Source of the DNA: Desulfobulbaceae bacterium
Lineage (GTDB): Bacteria > Desulfobacterota > Desulfobulbia > Desulfobulbales > Desulfobulbaceae
Direction of reading: 5' to 3'
Assembly: GCA_011389815.1 (NCBI GenBank)
Contig: JAABTP010000006.1
Span: 1-64,000 of the forward strand
DNA length: 64,000 nt
The notes under the pieces are model-generated. The model was not told the DNA's origin and did not search any database. It saw only the letters and a list, made by a program, of their open reading frames with translations. The position numbers and the translations under genes are program-made. Positions 54,544 to 63,889 of the stretch are shown in pieces (position 1 is the stretch's first letter; every line of letters starts with the position of its first letter).

Positions 54544-55278
54544 TTATATGGAGTTGAAATCACAAACCAAAGGAGCATGATCGGACAGGATGATATCAGG
54601 GATAAAGAATTTTTTTACTGTCAACTCGTTGCTGTACAGGATAAAATCCAGCTGACGTTTTGGGGAGTGACTGGGGTGAGAGGGGAAACCTTGGTCATTG
54701 GCATTCTGGAGACCGGTCGCAGCAAGAAAGAGATCAAGCTCCTGAGCACCCCAGAAGATATTGAAATCTCCGGCAACGATGATAGGGCCTTGCGTTTTTT
54801 TTACCAGCTTGTAGAGCTGATGAAGCTGACTTTGTCTGTTGTAATAGGTCAGAGAAAGGTGGATAAGAAAAATGGTCAGATTTGCTGTCCTGGCCTCAAT
54901 GACAAGTCGTTTGACACCCTTTCTGAAAAAATGAAACTGATGAGTAAGGATTTTTTCCTTACTCAGGAGGGCATTTCCCTGCTTGGCAAGAAGAGGGAAT
55001 CGTCGGGGAAGGGAGCCGGAATGGTATTTAGATTCAATAATATGATCATATCCCAGGCTACGGGCCAAGGAATCGGCCTGGCAACAATTTCCCGTCCGAA
55101 AAGAACCAGAATCCACCTCCACCAGCCCGACGATATCAGGAGACAGCCTGGTGATGAATTCGGTGATTTGACGATAGTTCTCTATTGAGCGTTTTAAATA
55201 TCCCGCATAGGGAACCGGAAAATGAAATCGGGTTCCGCTTCCGGTTCCATAACGGATATTATAGAGTAAAAAACGCAA
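54544..55278 (-). CDS. Endonuclease/exonuclease/phosphatase-family protein
   Basis: 244 aa. EEP-fold motifs: LLYNIRYG, IVGLVEVDSGSF (Glu), VIEARTANLTIFLIHLSL, IIVAGDFNIFW and LDFILYSNEL, then LSDHAPLVCDF. The set of metal and catalytic residues looks complete, so it is probably an active hydrolase, but whether the substrate is nucleic acid, a phospholipid or an inositol phosphate cannot be told. No signal peptide. Convergent with the PIN toxin gene. Confidence 0.87.
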   Translation of the reverse strand: MRFLLYNIRYGTGSGTRFHFPVPYAGYLKRSIENYRQITEFITRLSPDIVGLVEVDSGSFRTGNCCQADSLARSLGYDHIIESKYHSGSLPRRFPLLAKQGNALLSKEKILTHQFHFFRKGVKRLVIEARTANLTIFLIHLSLTYYNRQSQLHQLYKLVKKTQGPIIVAGDFNIFWGAQELDLFLAATGLQNANDQGFPSHPSHSPKRQLDFILYSNELTVKKFFIPDIILSDHAPLVCDFNSI

Positions 55279-55374
55279 TGTTCCCCCTTGAATAAATCCT
55301 TTGGCGTTTCGAACACCGTTTACCGGCCAGCACTGCTGTTATCTGTTTTTGAACTGTCCTTTTTTTCAGTGATG

Positions 55375-55845
55375 TTATTCATCAGATTGCGATTTTGTAT
55401 TAAAATTCGGGAATCTATGTTTTGCATATTTCATATGGCATGCTACACATGATTCAGTGAGTTTTGAATAATAAAAGCCAATGAGTTCTGCAGATTGTAT
55501 TTCAGCAGCGTGCTCAAGCTTTCCGGCATATTTGTGAAACTTTTTGTCCATGCTCATGAAAGAGTTAGGCAGTTTAGAACCAAGCTCTTTTTTCTGTGCA
55601 TCCGTGATTTGCTGCTTAAGGATAAAGCTATTTTTAATCTTCTTGGCAGTTACAGAAACTTGCTCAAAATCGCCTGAAACGTAAGAAGGAAAAATAGACT
55701 GCATACCATTTTGCAACGCTACCATTTCTTTGACAAGCAATACTCGAAGCTCTGATGATAAGGATTCAACGCCCGCTTCAGCTCTTGCACTTAAACTGCA
55801 TATGAACATTACAATCATTAAAGAAAGTTGTTTTTTCTTCATCAT
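55375..55845 (-). CDS. Monohaem cytochrome c (c'-like)
   Basis: 156 aa from the ATG at 55845 (GAGG seven bases upstream). Signal peptide LSLMIVMFICSLSARAEAG. One haem site CVACH near the C-terminus, followed by MKYAKHRF. The predicted fold is a helical bundle (LVKEMVALQNGMQSIFPSYV, LEHAAEIQSAELIGFYYSKL), as in cytochrome c' and its relatives. Periplasmic electron carrier or NO/redox sensor. Stands alone; upstream 230 nt are AT-rich. Confidence 0.85.
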   Translation of the reverse strand: MMKKKQLSLMIVMFICSLSARAEAGVESLSSELRVLLVKEMVALQNGMQSIFPSYVSGDFEQVSVTAKKIKNSFILKQQITDAQKKELGSKLPNSFMSMDKKFHKYAGKLEHAAEIQSAELIGFYYSKLTESCVACHMKYAKHRFPNFNTKSQSDE

Positions 55846-56033
55846 GTCTTGACCTCTTCTTTTATGCATTTTGAACCTATAGAAGAATATTGTGAGTACG
55901 TTGTGCTACCTGTCGGTATAGTTGAAGATTTGAATTTGAATACAATGATATGGATAAAGCAATGACTGATTATATTATAGTCACCTTGACTATACAAGGT
56001 TAAGATGTATGAGGCAACATCGGCCTGTCCTAT

Positions 56034-56068
56034 AAAAAAGGCACCTCCCGATAATCGAGAGATGCCTT
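56034..56068 (-). terminator. Intrinsic terminator of the Gld-type operon
   Basis: On the minus strand a 14-bp stem (AAGGCATCTCTCGA, two G-T pairs) with a 3-nt loop is followed by TTTTTT. It lies 27 nt beyond the stop codon of the DUF4340 gene. Confidence 0.88.
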
Positions 56069-56095
56069 AAAACAGCTTATAAGCCAAAAAGCAAG

Positions 56096-57370
56096 CTATT
56101 CAGCAGGAGCCTCTTCAGGCTCCTCTTGCTCCACAGCATCATTCATAACAGAAGAAGATCGTTGCGCTGCTGAATCATCCGAATCCAAGGCTTCAGGCGA
56201 TTCCTGGACAGTAGTATCCTCTGTATTCTGAACAGCTTCTGAAGATTCATTCACTTCCACCTCCTCCTGCACAACAGGTAAAGTTGCTTCTTCAGCTTCT
56301 TCCTCATCTTCAGGCGGCAGTTCAGGAAGAACAGCTTGTTCCACAGCCTCCTGCTCTGGCATCTCTACCTGCGGAGCTTCCTGCACTACAGGCGGTGTGG
56401 CAGGTTCCTTCTCTTCCTCATACCCATTCAGCAGCTTTTTCTGCTTGGCCTGGGTCAGGTCTTCCACCAGCCATTTACCAACCTTGAAATACAGGTCATT
56501 ATCCGACATCTTGAGGACAAAATAATCATCTTCATCGTTCTTGGCAAAGGCATAGCTCACAGTACTGTCATCCTGGCGGGTCACTGTGAATTGTATAGCT
56601 GGTTCCTTTTTGAGAAGTTCAGCTGATTTCACAGGATCAAGCACAGACTGGACAGAGATGGCAGTGATCTTATTCAACAGGGAATCCACGGCATCCTGAT
56701 TGATGTCCTCTGTGCTCGCGCCTTCCAGTACCCAGATTTCTTTCTTATCTTCTTCCTTGTCTTCATCTTTTTTGGCTTTCCTGGTCAGGAAAATATCGTC
56801 CAGAACAACGGACTTGAGTTCATCCTTATCCAGATCAGCCAAGGTGCGATCCAGCCAGCTGTCTGCATCTACATCAACCTCATGGCTGCCCACCGGGATA
56901 CTGACCACAGCCTTCTGGTCTGTCTTACGGGCATGGCTATTGCGCATGCCAGCTGAGGTACCAAGATAAAAATCTCCAGCAACAGCATCGCCCTTTTTCA
57001 GGATTACATGCCGCTCAAAATTATCCTCAGCAGTTTTAAAGCGTTTGGCAGCTCCTTTGCTGGTTGCCACTGCTAACCCCTGGCGGGCATCAGCAAGCTT
57101 TTGGAGCAGGTTTTCCACCTGATGTTGACTTGCTGGCGCAGAAAAAGCATTAGGCATGATCCAACCCTTGTCGTTCTTTTGCAGAACCAATTCTTTCTGC
57201 TCTGCTCCCTTGATCACAACTGAGGTGATGCTGTCAGGTGCAAAAGAAAGAAACGCCGAGTCCGGTGATGTGGATTCCAGATTGCTTGCCTCTTGTTGAT
57301 GCACAGCCACAGTCAGCCCGATCTGGAGCAGGAGCAGGGCTGCGGCTGCAAATATTATTGCTCTTATCAT
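56096..57370 (-). CDS. DUF4340-domain protein
   Basis: 424 aa. N-terminal anchor (IRAIIFAAAALLLLQIGLTVAV), then a periplasmic domain with FAPDSITSVVIKGAEQKELV, KGWIMPNAFSAPASQHQVENLL and SIPVGSHEVDVDADSWLDRTL, which fits DUF4340. The last 110 residues are Glu/Pro-rich and low-complexity. DUF4340 proteins accompany GldG-type ABC systems, as here: its start overlaps the end of the upstream gene by four bases. Confidence 0.85.
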   Translation of the reverse strand: MIRAIIFAAAALLLLQIGLTVAVHQQEASNLESTSPDSAFLSFAPDSITSVVIKGAEQKELVLQKNDKGWIMPNAFSAPASQHQVENLLQKLADARQGLAVATSKGAAKRFKTAEDNFERHVILKKGDAVAGDFYLGTSAGMRNSHARKTDQKAVVSIPVGSHEVDVDADSWLDRTLADLDKDELKSVVLDDIFLTRKAKKDEDKEEDKKEIWVLEGASTEDINQDAVDSLLNKITAISVQSVLDPVKSAELLKKEPAIQFTVTRQDDSTVSYAFAKNDEDDYFVLKMSDNDLYFKVGKWLVEDLTQAKQKKLLNGYEEEKEPATPPVVQEAPQVEMPEQEAVEQAVLPELPPEDEEEAEEATLPVVQEEVEVNESSEAVQNTEDTTVQESPEALDSDDSAAQRSSSVMNDAVEQEEPEEAPAE

Positions 57371-60285
57371 GATGATACCCTCCCGGTTTCAGGCTGGAGC
57401 AAGGCCAGTTGTTGTTCCTCTGCCTGTTTGCGAATACGAAGCCTGATCAGCCAGATAATTGCCAGGCCGAGCAGGACAAAAGCGTAATTGAGATACTCCC
57501 AGAAAAGCTGCTCGTTCTTGCTGATCGGGTCAAAAGGCCGGGAAAAATGGCTTCTGCCCCGAATAGAGAGCAGTCCTCTGTCCTCCAGAGACCAGTCCAC
57601 TGTATTGGCGATGAGCTGGATCGGGCCAAGATAACTGGTCCGATTCACGCTGGAGCTGATACTCAGTACGGTATCGCTGAGAAAGCTGTTTGAGGCAAAC
57701 AGGATGATCCGGGCTGTGTCCGGAGATTTATCCAGTTGACGGGCAATGACCTGCTCCTCTTTTTCTTCTTCTTCTGGCTGTCCAGGCATTGGTGGAGTTT
57801 CCTCCTCGGTTTGTTCTTCTTTTTGCAGCAGAGGAGAAGGCTTACCCGTGAAATAGGAGGTGAAACCACCCTCAATCACTGCTGCCAGGAGATGCTGCTC
57901 CTGTTCACCTTCAACGGCAAAACCAAGTTCTTCATAGGTCTGAAAATCGGGCTGAATATTGGTGGAAGAAGAGAGCCAGCTTTCCTCAGAGCTTTCCAGC
58001 AGACGAATCACCTTGCGGTCTTTGTTCTTCTCTGGATCAATGGTGATCGGTGAAGGCCAGTTCATGGTGATCTGTTGCAGACCAGAGGTGATACCACTGT
58101 CCTCATTCATGCCATCTGCCCGGATATCAACAAAATAGGGATAATTGACCAGCTGGGTTTCCTGGATAGTGAAACCACCCAGATTGCGCTGAACAGGGAC
58201 AGGGAAGGGCGTGTTTTGCGGATCAAGAACCGTCTGTTGTTCAATGACCACACCATTATGTTCAAGCCAATCTTTCAGGCCGGTTTTTTTCTCGCTCATG
58301 GACAACTGCCGTTGCATATCAATGGCATACGGAGAGGCGGCCAGAATCACGGTTCCTCCTTGCATCAAAAATTGGTCCACAGCAAAGAGTTCCTTCTCAT
58401 CAAGCTCTTGAGGAGCAGCGACCATCAGGATATCAGCCTCGCCTGAGACCTGGCCCTTGGACAGGTCTGCATCTATGACCGTATGCTCCTGGGAAAGCAG
58501 CTCACGCAGGGCAGTGAACTTGGGACCGCCACCTCCAGGAATCCCGTACTGGGGCATGGGCGGGGTGGATTCAGGAACACTCAGGGCGATATTTTTGGTA
58601 AAGCCAGTGGCAAAACGTTTTAAACCTGCATTGATGGATCGCTTCAGGCTTTCCTTTTCAAAATCCTCTGGCAGAGGCACCTCAATATGCTGGTCGCCAC
58701 TGTGCAACATCATGTAGAACCAAAAGGTATTTTGATCAAACAGGCTGGCTGCCATAGGGCGAAAACCATATTCCTGGCTGATCTGGTCAGCAACAGCACC
58801 ACCGTCTGCCTCCGGATCAACAATGTGTGCTGTAAAACGATCATTACTCTCTGTTTCCAGCTCCTGGGTTAACTCCAGTAATGCAGCCTTGAGCTGAACC
58901 AATTCTTCAGGTAAGCGTTCATCCGCAGAAAAATAAGCGGTCAGCTCCACAGGTTTTTGGATAGAGCTGAACAGGTCACCACCTGCCTGGTAACTGTACA
59001 GGACTTTCTTGATAGCACGGGTAATATCATATTCCGGGTTACGCAGTTCCACATCCAGGTCTTGTTCGTTTTGGCTCTTGATTTCAATGAGATCCCGGAA
59101 ACCCAGGGTTTCATATTGATCACCATAACGGATCAGGATATCAAAATAGGAATTGGTGACCGATGCCTGATATTTACTGGAGGTCTGAAAGGGAACAGGC
59201 CGGATGCCGTATTTCTGGCCAGCCTCCTGTTCCAGTTCAGGATTATCTGCCGGGTCAATAAACTCCACCCGCACCTTATCCTTACCAGCAATGGCGTATT
59301 CTTCCAGCAGATCGCGGAGCCGGGGCACCAGCGGAGCCAGCAGAGGATGAGTCTGAGCGGAAAAATAGCCGCGAATCAGCAGAGGTTCCTGAATCTGTCC
59401 CAGATAGCTTTTGGTTGCATCGGAAATGGAATAAATATCCCCCTCAGTCATGTCGGAACGCAGTTCGCCCATGGGGGCAAGCCAGAAGTTGGCAACCAGG
59501 AAATTAGCGATCAGCAGTCCACAGGCGATCTGCCAGGCCCGATGGTTGCTGTTCACCGGATTACCTGCCCAGCGGATCTTCTCTAACCCGTAGATATTCA
59601 GGCAGAGAAAAACCCCCATAATGCCAACGTAATAATAAAGATCGCGGAGGTCTATCACCCCTCTGGTAATGGAATCAAACCTAGAGCCTGTTCCCAGCAG
59701 CTGGAGAATTTCAGCTCCTTGGTTGCCAAGAAAAGCAGACAAGGTATCAGAACCGATCAGATAGAGCAGACCGCAGATCAAAGAGGTGGTGATCAGGCTG
59801 ACAATCTGGTTTTCTGACTTGACGCTGACAAAAAGACCAATGGAAATATAGGCTGCTGCCAGAAAGAGCGAGGCCAGATAGCCGCCCAGCACTGGTCCCC
59901 AGTCCAGCGGGCCAAGAAAACTCACCGTCACAGCAAGAGGCAGGGTCATGAGCAAGGCCAGACCGATTAGGGCCAGGCAGGCCAGGAATTTTCCCAGGAC
60001 TAAAGTGATGGGGCGCACTGGTGAAGTCAGGAGAAACTCCAGGGTTCCGGCCCGATGCTCTTCTGCCCACATCCGCATGGTAATAGCTGCCACCAGAAAG
60101 ATGAGCAGAATGGGCATCCACTCGAACAAGGCCCTGATTTCTGTGATGTTGCGGGAGAAAAAGGTTTCCACCCAAAAGAAAATAAACAGGCTTATCGCAA
60201 GAAAGGTGCCAAGAAAAATAAAGGCCACAGGCGAGCTGAAAAAGGCACTAAATTCCTTGCGGGCTATGCGTAATAATGTGCTCAT
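57367..60285 (-). CDS. ABC-2 permease fused to GldG-type protein
   Basis: 972 aa. Residues 1-240 are an ABC-2 permease with six helices (FFSSPVAFIFLGTFLAISLF, WAEEHRAGTLEFLLTSPVRP). Residues about 260-940 are the GldG/ABC-type transport auxiliary domain (YLGQIQEPLLIRGYFSA, VRVEFIDPADNPELEQEAG, AVDQFLMQGGTVILAASPYA), ending in a last TM helix. In Bacteroidetes GldF and GldG are separate and needed for gliding with GldA; here they are one chain. Gliding, surface export or envelope maintenance are all possible. Confidence 0.9.
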   Translation of the reverse strand: MSTLLRIARKEFSAFFSSPVAFIFLGTFLAISLFIFFWVETFFSRNITEIRALFEWMPILLIFLVAAITMRMWAEEHRAGTLEFLLTSPVRPITLVLGKFLACLALIGLALLMTLPLAVTVSFLGPLDWGPVLGGYLASLFLAAAYISIGLFVSVKSENQIVSLITTSLICGLLYLIGSDTLSAFLGNQGAEILQLLGTGSRFDSITRGVIDLRDLYYYVGIMGVFLCLNIYGLEKIRWAGNPVNSNHRAWQIACGLLIANFLVANFWLAPMGELRSDMTEGDIYSISDATKSYLGQIQEPLLIRGYFSAQTHPLLAPLVPRLRDLLEEYAIAGKDKVRVEFIDPADNPELEQEAGQKYGIRPVPFQTSSKYQASVTNSYFDILIRYGDQYETLGFRDLIEIKSQNEQDLDVELRNPEYDITRAIKKVLYSYQAGGDLFSSIQKPVELTAYFSADERLPEELVQLKAALLELTQELETESNDRFTAHIVDPEADGGAVADQISQEYGFRPMAASLFDQNTFWFYMMLHSGDQHIEVPLPEDFEKESLKRSINAGLKRFATGFTKNIALSVPESTPPMPQYGIPGGGGPKFTALRELLSQEHTVIDADLSKGQVSGEADILMVAAPQELDEKELFAVDQFLMQGGTVILAASPYAIDMQRQLSMSEKKTGLKDWLEHNGVVIEQQTVLDPQNTPFPVPVQRNLGGFTIQETQLVNYPYFVDIRADGMNEDSGITSGLQQITMNWPSPITIDPEKNKDRKVIRLLESSEESWLSSSTNIQPDFQTYEELGFAVEGEQEQHLLAAVIEGGFTSYFTGKPSPLLQKEEQTEEETPPMPGQPEEEEKEEQVIARQLDKSPDTARIILFASNSFLSDTVLSISSSVNRTSYLGPIQLIANTVDWSLEDRGLLSIRGRSHFSRPFDPISKNEQLFWEYLNYAFVLLGLAIIWLIRLRIRKQAEEQQLALLQPETGRVSS

Positions 60286-61208
60286 GCTGCACCTCCTCGT
60301 TCGCTGATCTCGGCAAACACGGTTTCCAGATTGCGGGATTCAAAATGCAGGGCAAAAAGCTGCCAATCCTGTTCATGAATCCCTTTGGCAAGGGCTGCTG
60401 CTGTTGCCTGTCCATCAGTATCTGCATGCAATTCCAGCTCAAAATGTTGATCCCTGCCAGCTGTTACAGAGGTAACCTGTTCAAAGGATTGAAAGAGTTC
60501 CAGAGCAGCATCTCTTGCTCCATCCGTGCTGATAAGTAATTTTGAACTGTGTTGCAAACCATCCACCTGAGCATCCAGTGCCAGAGCACCATCTTTGATA
60601 ATAAGCACCCGATCACAAATAGCCTGTACTTCCTGGAGGATATGGGTGGATATGATGACAGTAGCTGTCTTGGCCAGCTCTGCTATCAAGGTACGCATAT
60701 GCTGGATCTGAGTTGGATCAAGTCCATTGGTTGGCTCATCCAGAATCAGGATATCCGGCTTATGCAAAATAGCCTGGGCCACACCGGTACGCTGTCGATA
60801 CCCTCGGGAAAGGGTGGAGAGCTGCTTAGTCGCCTTTGCCTCCAGAGCTGTTCGGGCCACAGCCTCTCGGATCAGGGCTGGCCGATCCTGCTGGCTAATC
60901 CCGTGCAAGGCTGCGCTGTACTCCAGATAATCAAGTACGGTCATTTCCGGGTAAACTGGACAGTTTTCCGGGAGATAGCCTATTTTATTCTGGATCTTCC
61001 GACGTTGCTTGCCAATATCCAGCTCATCAATAAGGATATTTCCCGCTGTCGGTTCAAGATACCCGGTCATCATCTTCATGATGGTGGTCTTGCCTGCACC
61101 ATTATGACCGAGTAGCCCAACGATTTCGCCTTGGCCGATCTCGAACGAGACATTATCGACCGCTGTAAAGTCTCTATACTTTCTGGTGAGATGTTCAACT
61201 TTGATCAT
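60282..61208 (-). CDS. ABC transporter ATP-binding protein (GldA-like)
   Basis: 308 aa. Walker A GHNGAGKTT, signature LSRGYRQRTGVAQA, Walker B ILILDEPTNGLDP and switch His (VIISTHIL) are intact. The C-terminal 90 residues form the extra domain seen in ABC-2 exporters. It overlaps the permease gene by four bases and leads the three-gene operon. Confidence 0.94.
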   Translation of the reverse strand: MIKVEHLTRKYRDFTAVDNVSFEIGQGEIVGLLGHNGAGKTTIMKMMTGYLEPTAGNILIDELDIGKQRRKIQNKIGYLPENCPVYPEMTVLDYLEYSAALHGISQQDRPALIREAVARTALEAKATKQLSTLSRGYRQRTGVAQAILHKPDILILDEPTNGLDPTQIQHMRTLIAELAKTATVIISTHILQEVQAICDRVLIIKDGALALDAQVDGLQHSSKLLISTDGARDAALELFQSFEQVTSVTAGRDQHFELELHADTDGQATAAALAKGIHEQDWQLFALHFESRNLETVFAEISERGGAA

Positions 61209-61517
61209 GTGTACAACTCCATGTACTTGATTGAAAAAAAGTACTCAACGAACAAGAACGTTTTTTGCCGGAATAAATGAGAAAACAGGGGAATATGGCT
61301 CGTGAAGGTCGGGGAGGGAGTGGGCGGTACAAGAAGACCGCCTGCGCTCGCTCAACCGATGCCGGGACATCTCTCTGCTTTTACAGAGTTTCCAGCAAGG
61401 AAAACAACAGAGTAAAACAATAAAAACAATGGTGGAAAAGTCAAGGGGCAGAGGTATTTTTTGTGTGAAAGTATTGTCATCACCGGCAATGCCAAGCATG
61501 GCAGCGAAAACAAACCA
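61209..61517. other. Intergenic region upstream of the Gld-type operon
   Basis: 388 nt to the rubredoxin stop, mixed composition, with a small GCGGT/ACCGC hairpin near 61324-61341. No credible ORF. It should hold the promoter of the gldA-like operon. Confidence 0.45.
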
Positions 61518-61539
61518 GGGCAGGCACGGGGACCTGCCC
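61518..61539. repeat. Palindrome of the dispersed family
   Basis: GGGCAGG and CCTGCCC flank an 8-nt loop, followed by CC. 58 nt past the rubredoxin stop codon; could act as its 3' hairpin. Confidence 0.55.
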
Positions 61540-61596
61540 CAGCAGAACTGTTATCATTGTTGGATGTGGTCTAGGATACAAGCTGAAAAGAAAAGC

Positions 61597-61776
61597 TTAA
61601 ACACACCTTTCACATTTCATTTCCCTGTAAAACTCTCTCTTCCCCAAGTTACAAACAGGGCATGACCAATTTTCAGGAAGTTCATTCCATTGTGTCCCCT
61701 CAGGAATACCATTTTCTTTATCACCAACATCTGTTGTATAGCTGTACCCACAAATTGAGCATTTATAAGTATCCAT
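61597..61776 (-). CDS. Rubredoxin
   Basis: 59 aa. Both halves of the iron site are present: YKCSICGYSYTTDVGDKENG and WSCPVCNLGKREFY, giving Cys-x2-Cys-Gly-Tyr and Cys-Pro-x-Cys. GTQWNELPENWSCP is the standard rubredoxin middle. A strong GAAGGAGGGGG precedes the start. The last residues add two cysteines (KCERCV). Small one-electron carrier; the FAD oxidoreductase gene 900 nt away could be its reductase. Confidence 0.92.
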   Translation of the reverse strand: MDTYKCSICGYSYTTDVGDKENGIPEGTQWNELPENWSCPVCNLGKREFYREMKCERCV

Positions 61777-61883
61777 ATTCCCCCTCCTTCTAATTACGAC
61801 AGTACCCTACGTATTATCTCTGTCTCTTTACAGTAATAATTATCATTTAATAATTAAGTAATCAAAATATATATAGTTGGTCA

Positions 61884-62018
61884 ATGATAAAATTTGAATA
61901 TATAAATAATTTGTTTAATCCTTCTGGTTTAAAGGATTTATTTCTTTTCTCGAAAAATTGTTTATCTGGAGAGGAGTTGGTTTTTGAAAGTATAGAGTTG
62001 GAGGATGATTCGCAGTAA
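61884..62018 (+). CDS. Possible 44-residue protein
   Basis: Open frame MIKFEYINNLFNPSGLKDLF and 24 more residues, acidic at the end (ESIELEDDSQ). Weak ribosome site (GTTGG). Located in a very AT-rich 442-nt gap where chance frames are less likely to be long. No homology recognised. Confidence 0.25.
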   Translation: MIKFEYINNLFNPSGLKDLFLFSKNCLSGEELVFESIELEDDSQ

Positions 62019-62147
62019 GCAAACAAATTTGTATTTATTTGTTGTAATAACGAGATATTGAGATGATTCTGGCTGAGGTGGAAATACTATTGTATTGGAG
62101 ATATTATTATTAAAATATAATTTTTTGATGTAAGCGTCATTTTTTTT

Positions 62148-62176
62148 TTGACTTCGTTTTTGGTGAGTGATAAAAA
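62148..62176 (+). promoter_or_regulatory. Possible promoter of small secreted-protein gene
   Basis: TTGACT (62148-62153), 17-nt spacer, TAAAAA (62171-62176), about 43 nt before the start codon. Confidence 0.4.
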
Positions 62177-62187
62177 ATATCTTATAA

Positions 62188-62200
62188 GATAATTATTATC
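62188..62200. promoter_or_regulatory. Fur-box-like 6-1-6 palindrome
   Basis: GATAAT-T-ATTATC is a perfect 6-1-6 inverted repeat of the Fur type, just downstream of the suggested promoter. A weaker relative, AATAATTATCATT, lies at 61835-61847 upstream of rubredoxin. The AT-rich setting raises the chance of a coincidence. Confidence 0.35.
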
Positions 62201-62218
62201 AGTACAAAGGAGGAGTAA

Positions 62219-62581
62219 ATGAAAAAAAAGAATCTTATATTGATGGTATTGCTGGCAGCAAGTCTGGGGTGGGCAACAAATTCTTTTACAGCGGTGTATA
62301 CAGAACATATTGTTAATGTTGAAGGATTAACCCTGGATGAGGCGAGAGAAAAATACGGTGTTGACTCTGGGGTCAAACATCCGGTAATTTTTGAAGTGAA
62401 CGGACAATCTGGTCCAAGACATTGTCGGCCCATCCTTGCCTCTGGCGGCGCTCAGGCCTGTCCTACAGCAAAGATTTTCTACCAGTCAACACAAGTTATT
62501 CCGAATTATGATGGAACCAGTACAATGAAAGTTGATATTTATTATGATATCAACAATGAAGTGATTGTAAAGAATAACTGA
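62219..62581 (+). CDS. Small secreted protein of unknown function
   Basis: 120 aa. Signal peptide KNLILMVLLAASLGWATNSFTA, then a soluble domain with VEGLTLDEAREKYGVDSGVK and two cysteines (HCRPILASGGAQACPT) that could form a disulfide. The C-terminus is beta-rich (TMKVDIYYDINNEVIVKNN). AAAGGAGGAG gives a strong ribosome site. Family not recognised. A terminator follows. Confidence 0.75.
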   Translation: MKKKNLILMVLLAASLGWATNSFTAVYTEHIVNVEGLTLDEAREKYGVDSGVKHPVIFEVNGQSGPRHCRPILASGGAQACPTAKIFYQSTQVIPNYDGTSTMKVDIYYDINNEVIVKNN

Positions 62582-62640
62582 GAGGTCAGGTGGAAAGAAT
62601 TTTTTTATCTATGGTAGAGTAGATACCATGCATGCTTGAG

Positions 62641-62672
62641 GGGCGATCTGTATGATCGCCCTTATTTTTTGG
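62641..62672 (+). terminator. Terminator between convergent genes
   Basis: GGGCGATC and GATCGCCC (8-bp stem, 5-nt loop) followed by TTATTTTTT on the plus strand. It is built on a dispersed-family palindrome (GGGGCGATC...GATCGCCC). Confidence 0.75.
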
Positions 62673-63887
62673 TTAGTAATAAAGAGCAGACATAATCTCC
62701 CGAACCAATGCATCCTTCCGCTCTCCCAGGGAAATGCGGTTGCGAATCAGGTTGGTGTACACACCAGCCCTGCTTACATCACCAAGAAAAATCATACCCA
62801 CAAGACGATCCTGATCAAAGATCAGTTTGCGGTAATTCTCTCCCTGGGCCTCTGTATACACAGCATAGTGGGAAGAATCAGTATGGAGCAGGCCAGCAGA
62901 GATAATGGGCAAGCCGCCAATTTCAGTGCTGTTGAACGAGGAAAGGAGTGGCGGTACAAGTGCCTTAATCCCGCTCATGTTAAAGCCTGCTGTTCGCCCC
63001 ATATGGACAGCATTTCCCCACAGGGCACTGACCACATCCTTGCCAATAACCGCATCATGGATTTGGACCATATCACCGGCAGCATAAACATCCACGACGG
63101 ATGTCTGCATTTCCCGGTCAGTCAGCACAGCCTGATCAATATCAATGCCGGAGTCTGCAAGAAATTCCACATTGGGCCGCACCCCTGCCATTAACAGGAT
63201 CAGGTCTGCTGAAATGGTCTTTCCAGAAGCAAGCCGAACCCCTGTGGCTTGACCATCTGTAGCAAGGATTTCCTTGGCTGAATCATTGCTGTGAATTTCC
63301 ATCCCTTGCTCACAGAGCTTATTACTCATACGGCGGGCTGTTTCGGTGTCTGCTATAAAGGGCAGGATATGGGAGCGTTGCTCCACCACAGTGAGATGTA
63401 CACCTGTGCGTTTGAGGGCCTCAGCCATTTTGACACCTGCCAAGGCCCCACCAATGACCACGGCATTCCTGCATCCTTGCAGGGCCTCCCGTACCTTGAG
63501 GGCCTCATCCATATTACGCAGGGTAAAAACCCCTTGGCTGGCAACCCCAGGGATATCAGGGATCCGGGAGGAGCTGCCTGCTGCCAGCAAGAGCTTGTCA
63601 TAGGAACAGGTCGTGCCTGATGCCAGGCCAATCATTTTTTTTCCAGGATCCACACCAATACATTGATCATGATGAAAATGCACTCGTTCATCATTTGTGG
63701 GCTGCTCTGTAAACAGGATGTCATCCACAATGCGGCTGTTATCCAGGAGAAAGGGAATCAGGGCCCGGTAATAAAAAGGCATTGCTTCATCAGCAACCAC
63801 CTGTATTTCAGCATCAGGTCTGTTGGCCCGGATCACGTTGAGAGCTGTGGTGGCGGCAATAGAGCCACCAACAATAACGTACCGCAT
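62673..63887 (-). CDS. NAD(P)/FAD-dependent oxidoreductase
   Basis: 404 aa of the pyridine nucleotide-disulfide class, near NirB N-terminal domain and rubredoxin/ferredoxin reductases. FAD-binding IVGGSIAATTALNVI at the N-terminus, NAD-binding VIGGALAGVKMAEAL near 145, and the FAD C-motif VDVYAAGDMVQ near 265. No redox-active Cys pair. The gene is two bases after a ferredoxin gene and would pass electrons between NAD(P)H and an iron-sulfur partner. Confidence 0.87.
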   Translation of the reverse strand: MRYVIVGGSIAATTALNVIRANRPDAEIQVVADEAMPFYYRALIPFLLDNSRIVDDILFTEQPTNDERVHFHHDQCIGVDPGKKMIGLASGTTCSYDKLLLAAGSSSRIPDIPGVASQGVFTLRNMDEALKVREALQGCRNAVVIGGALAGVKMAEALKRTGVHLTVVEQRSHILPFIADTETARRMSNKLCEQGMEIHSNDSAKEILATDGQATGVRLASGKTISADLILLMAGVRPNVEFLADSGIDIDQAVLTDREMQTSVVDVYAAGDMVQIHDAVIGKDVVSALWGNAVHMGRTAGFNMSGIKALVPPLLSSFNSTEIGGLPIISAGLLHTDSSHYAVYTEAQGENYRKLIFDQDRLVGMIFLGDVSRAGVYTNLIRNRISLGERKDALVREIMSALYY

Positions 63888-63889
63888 AC

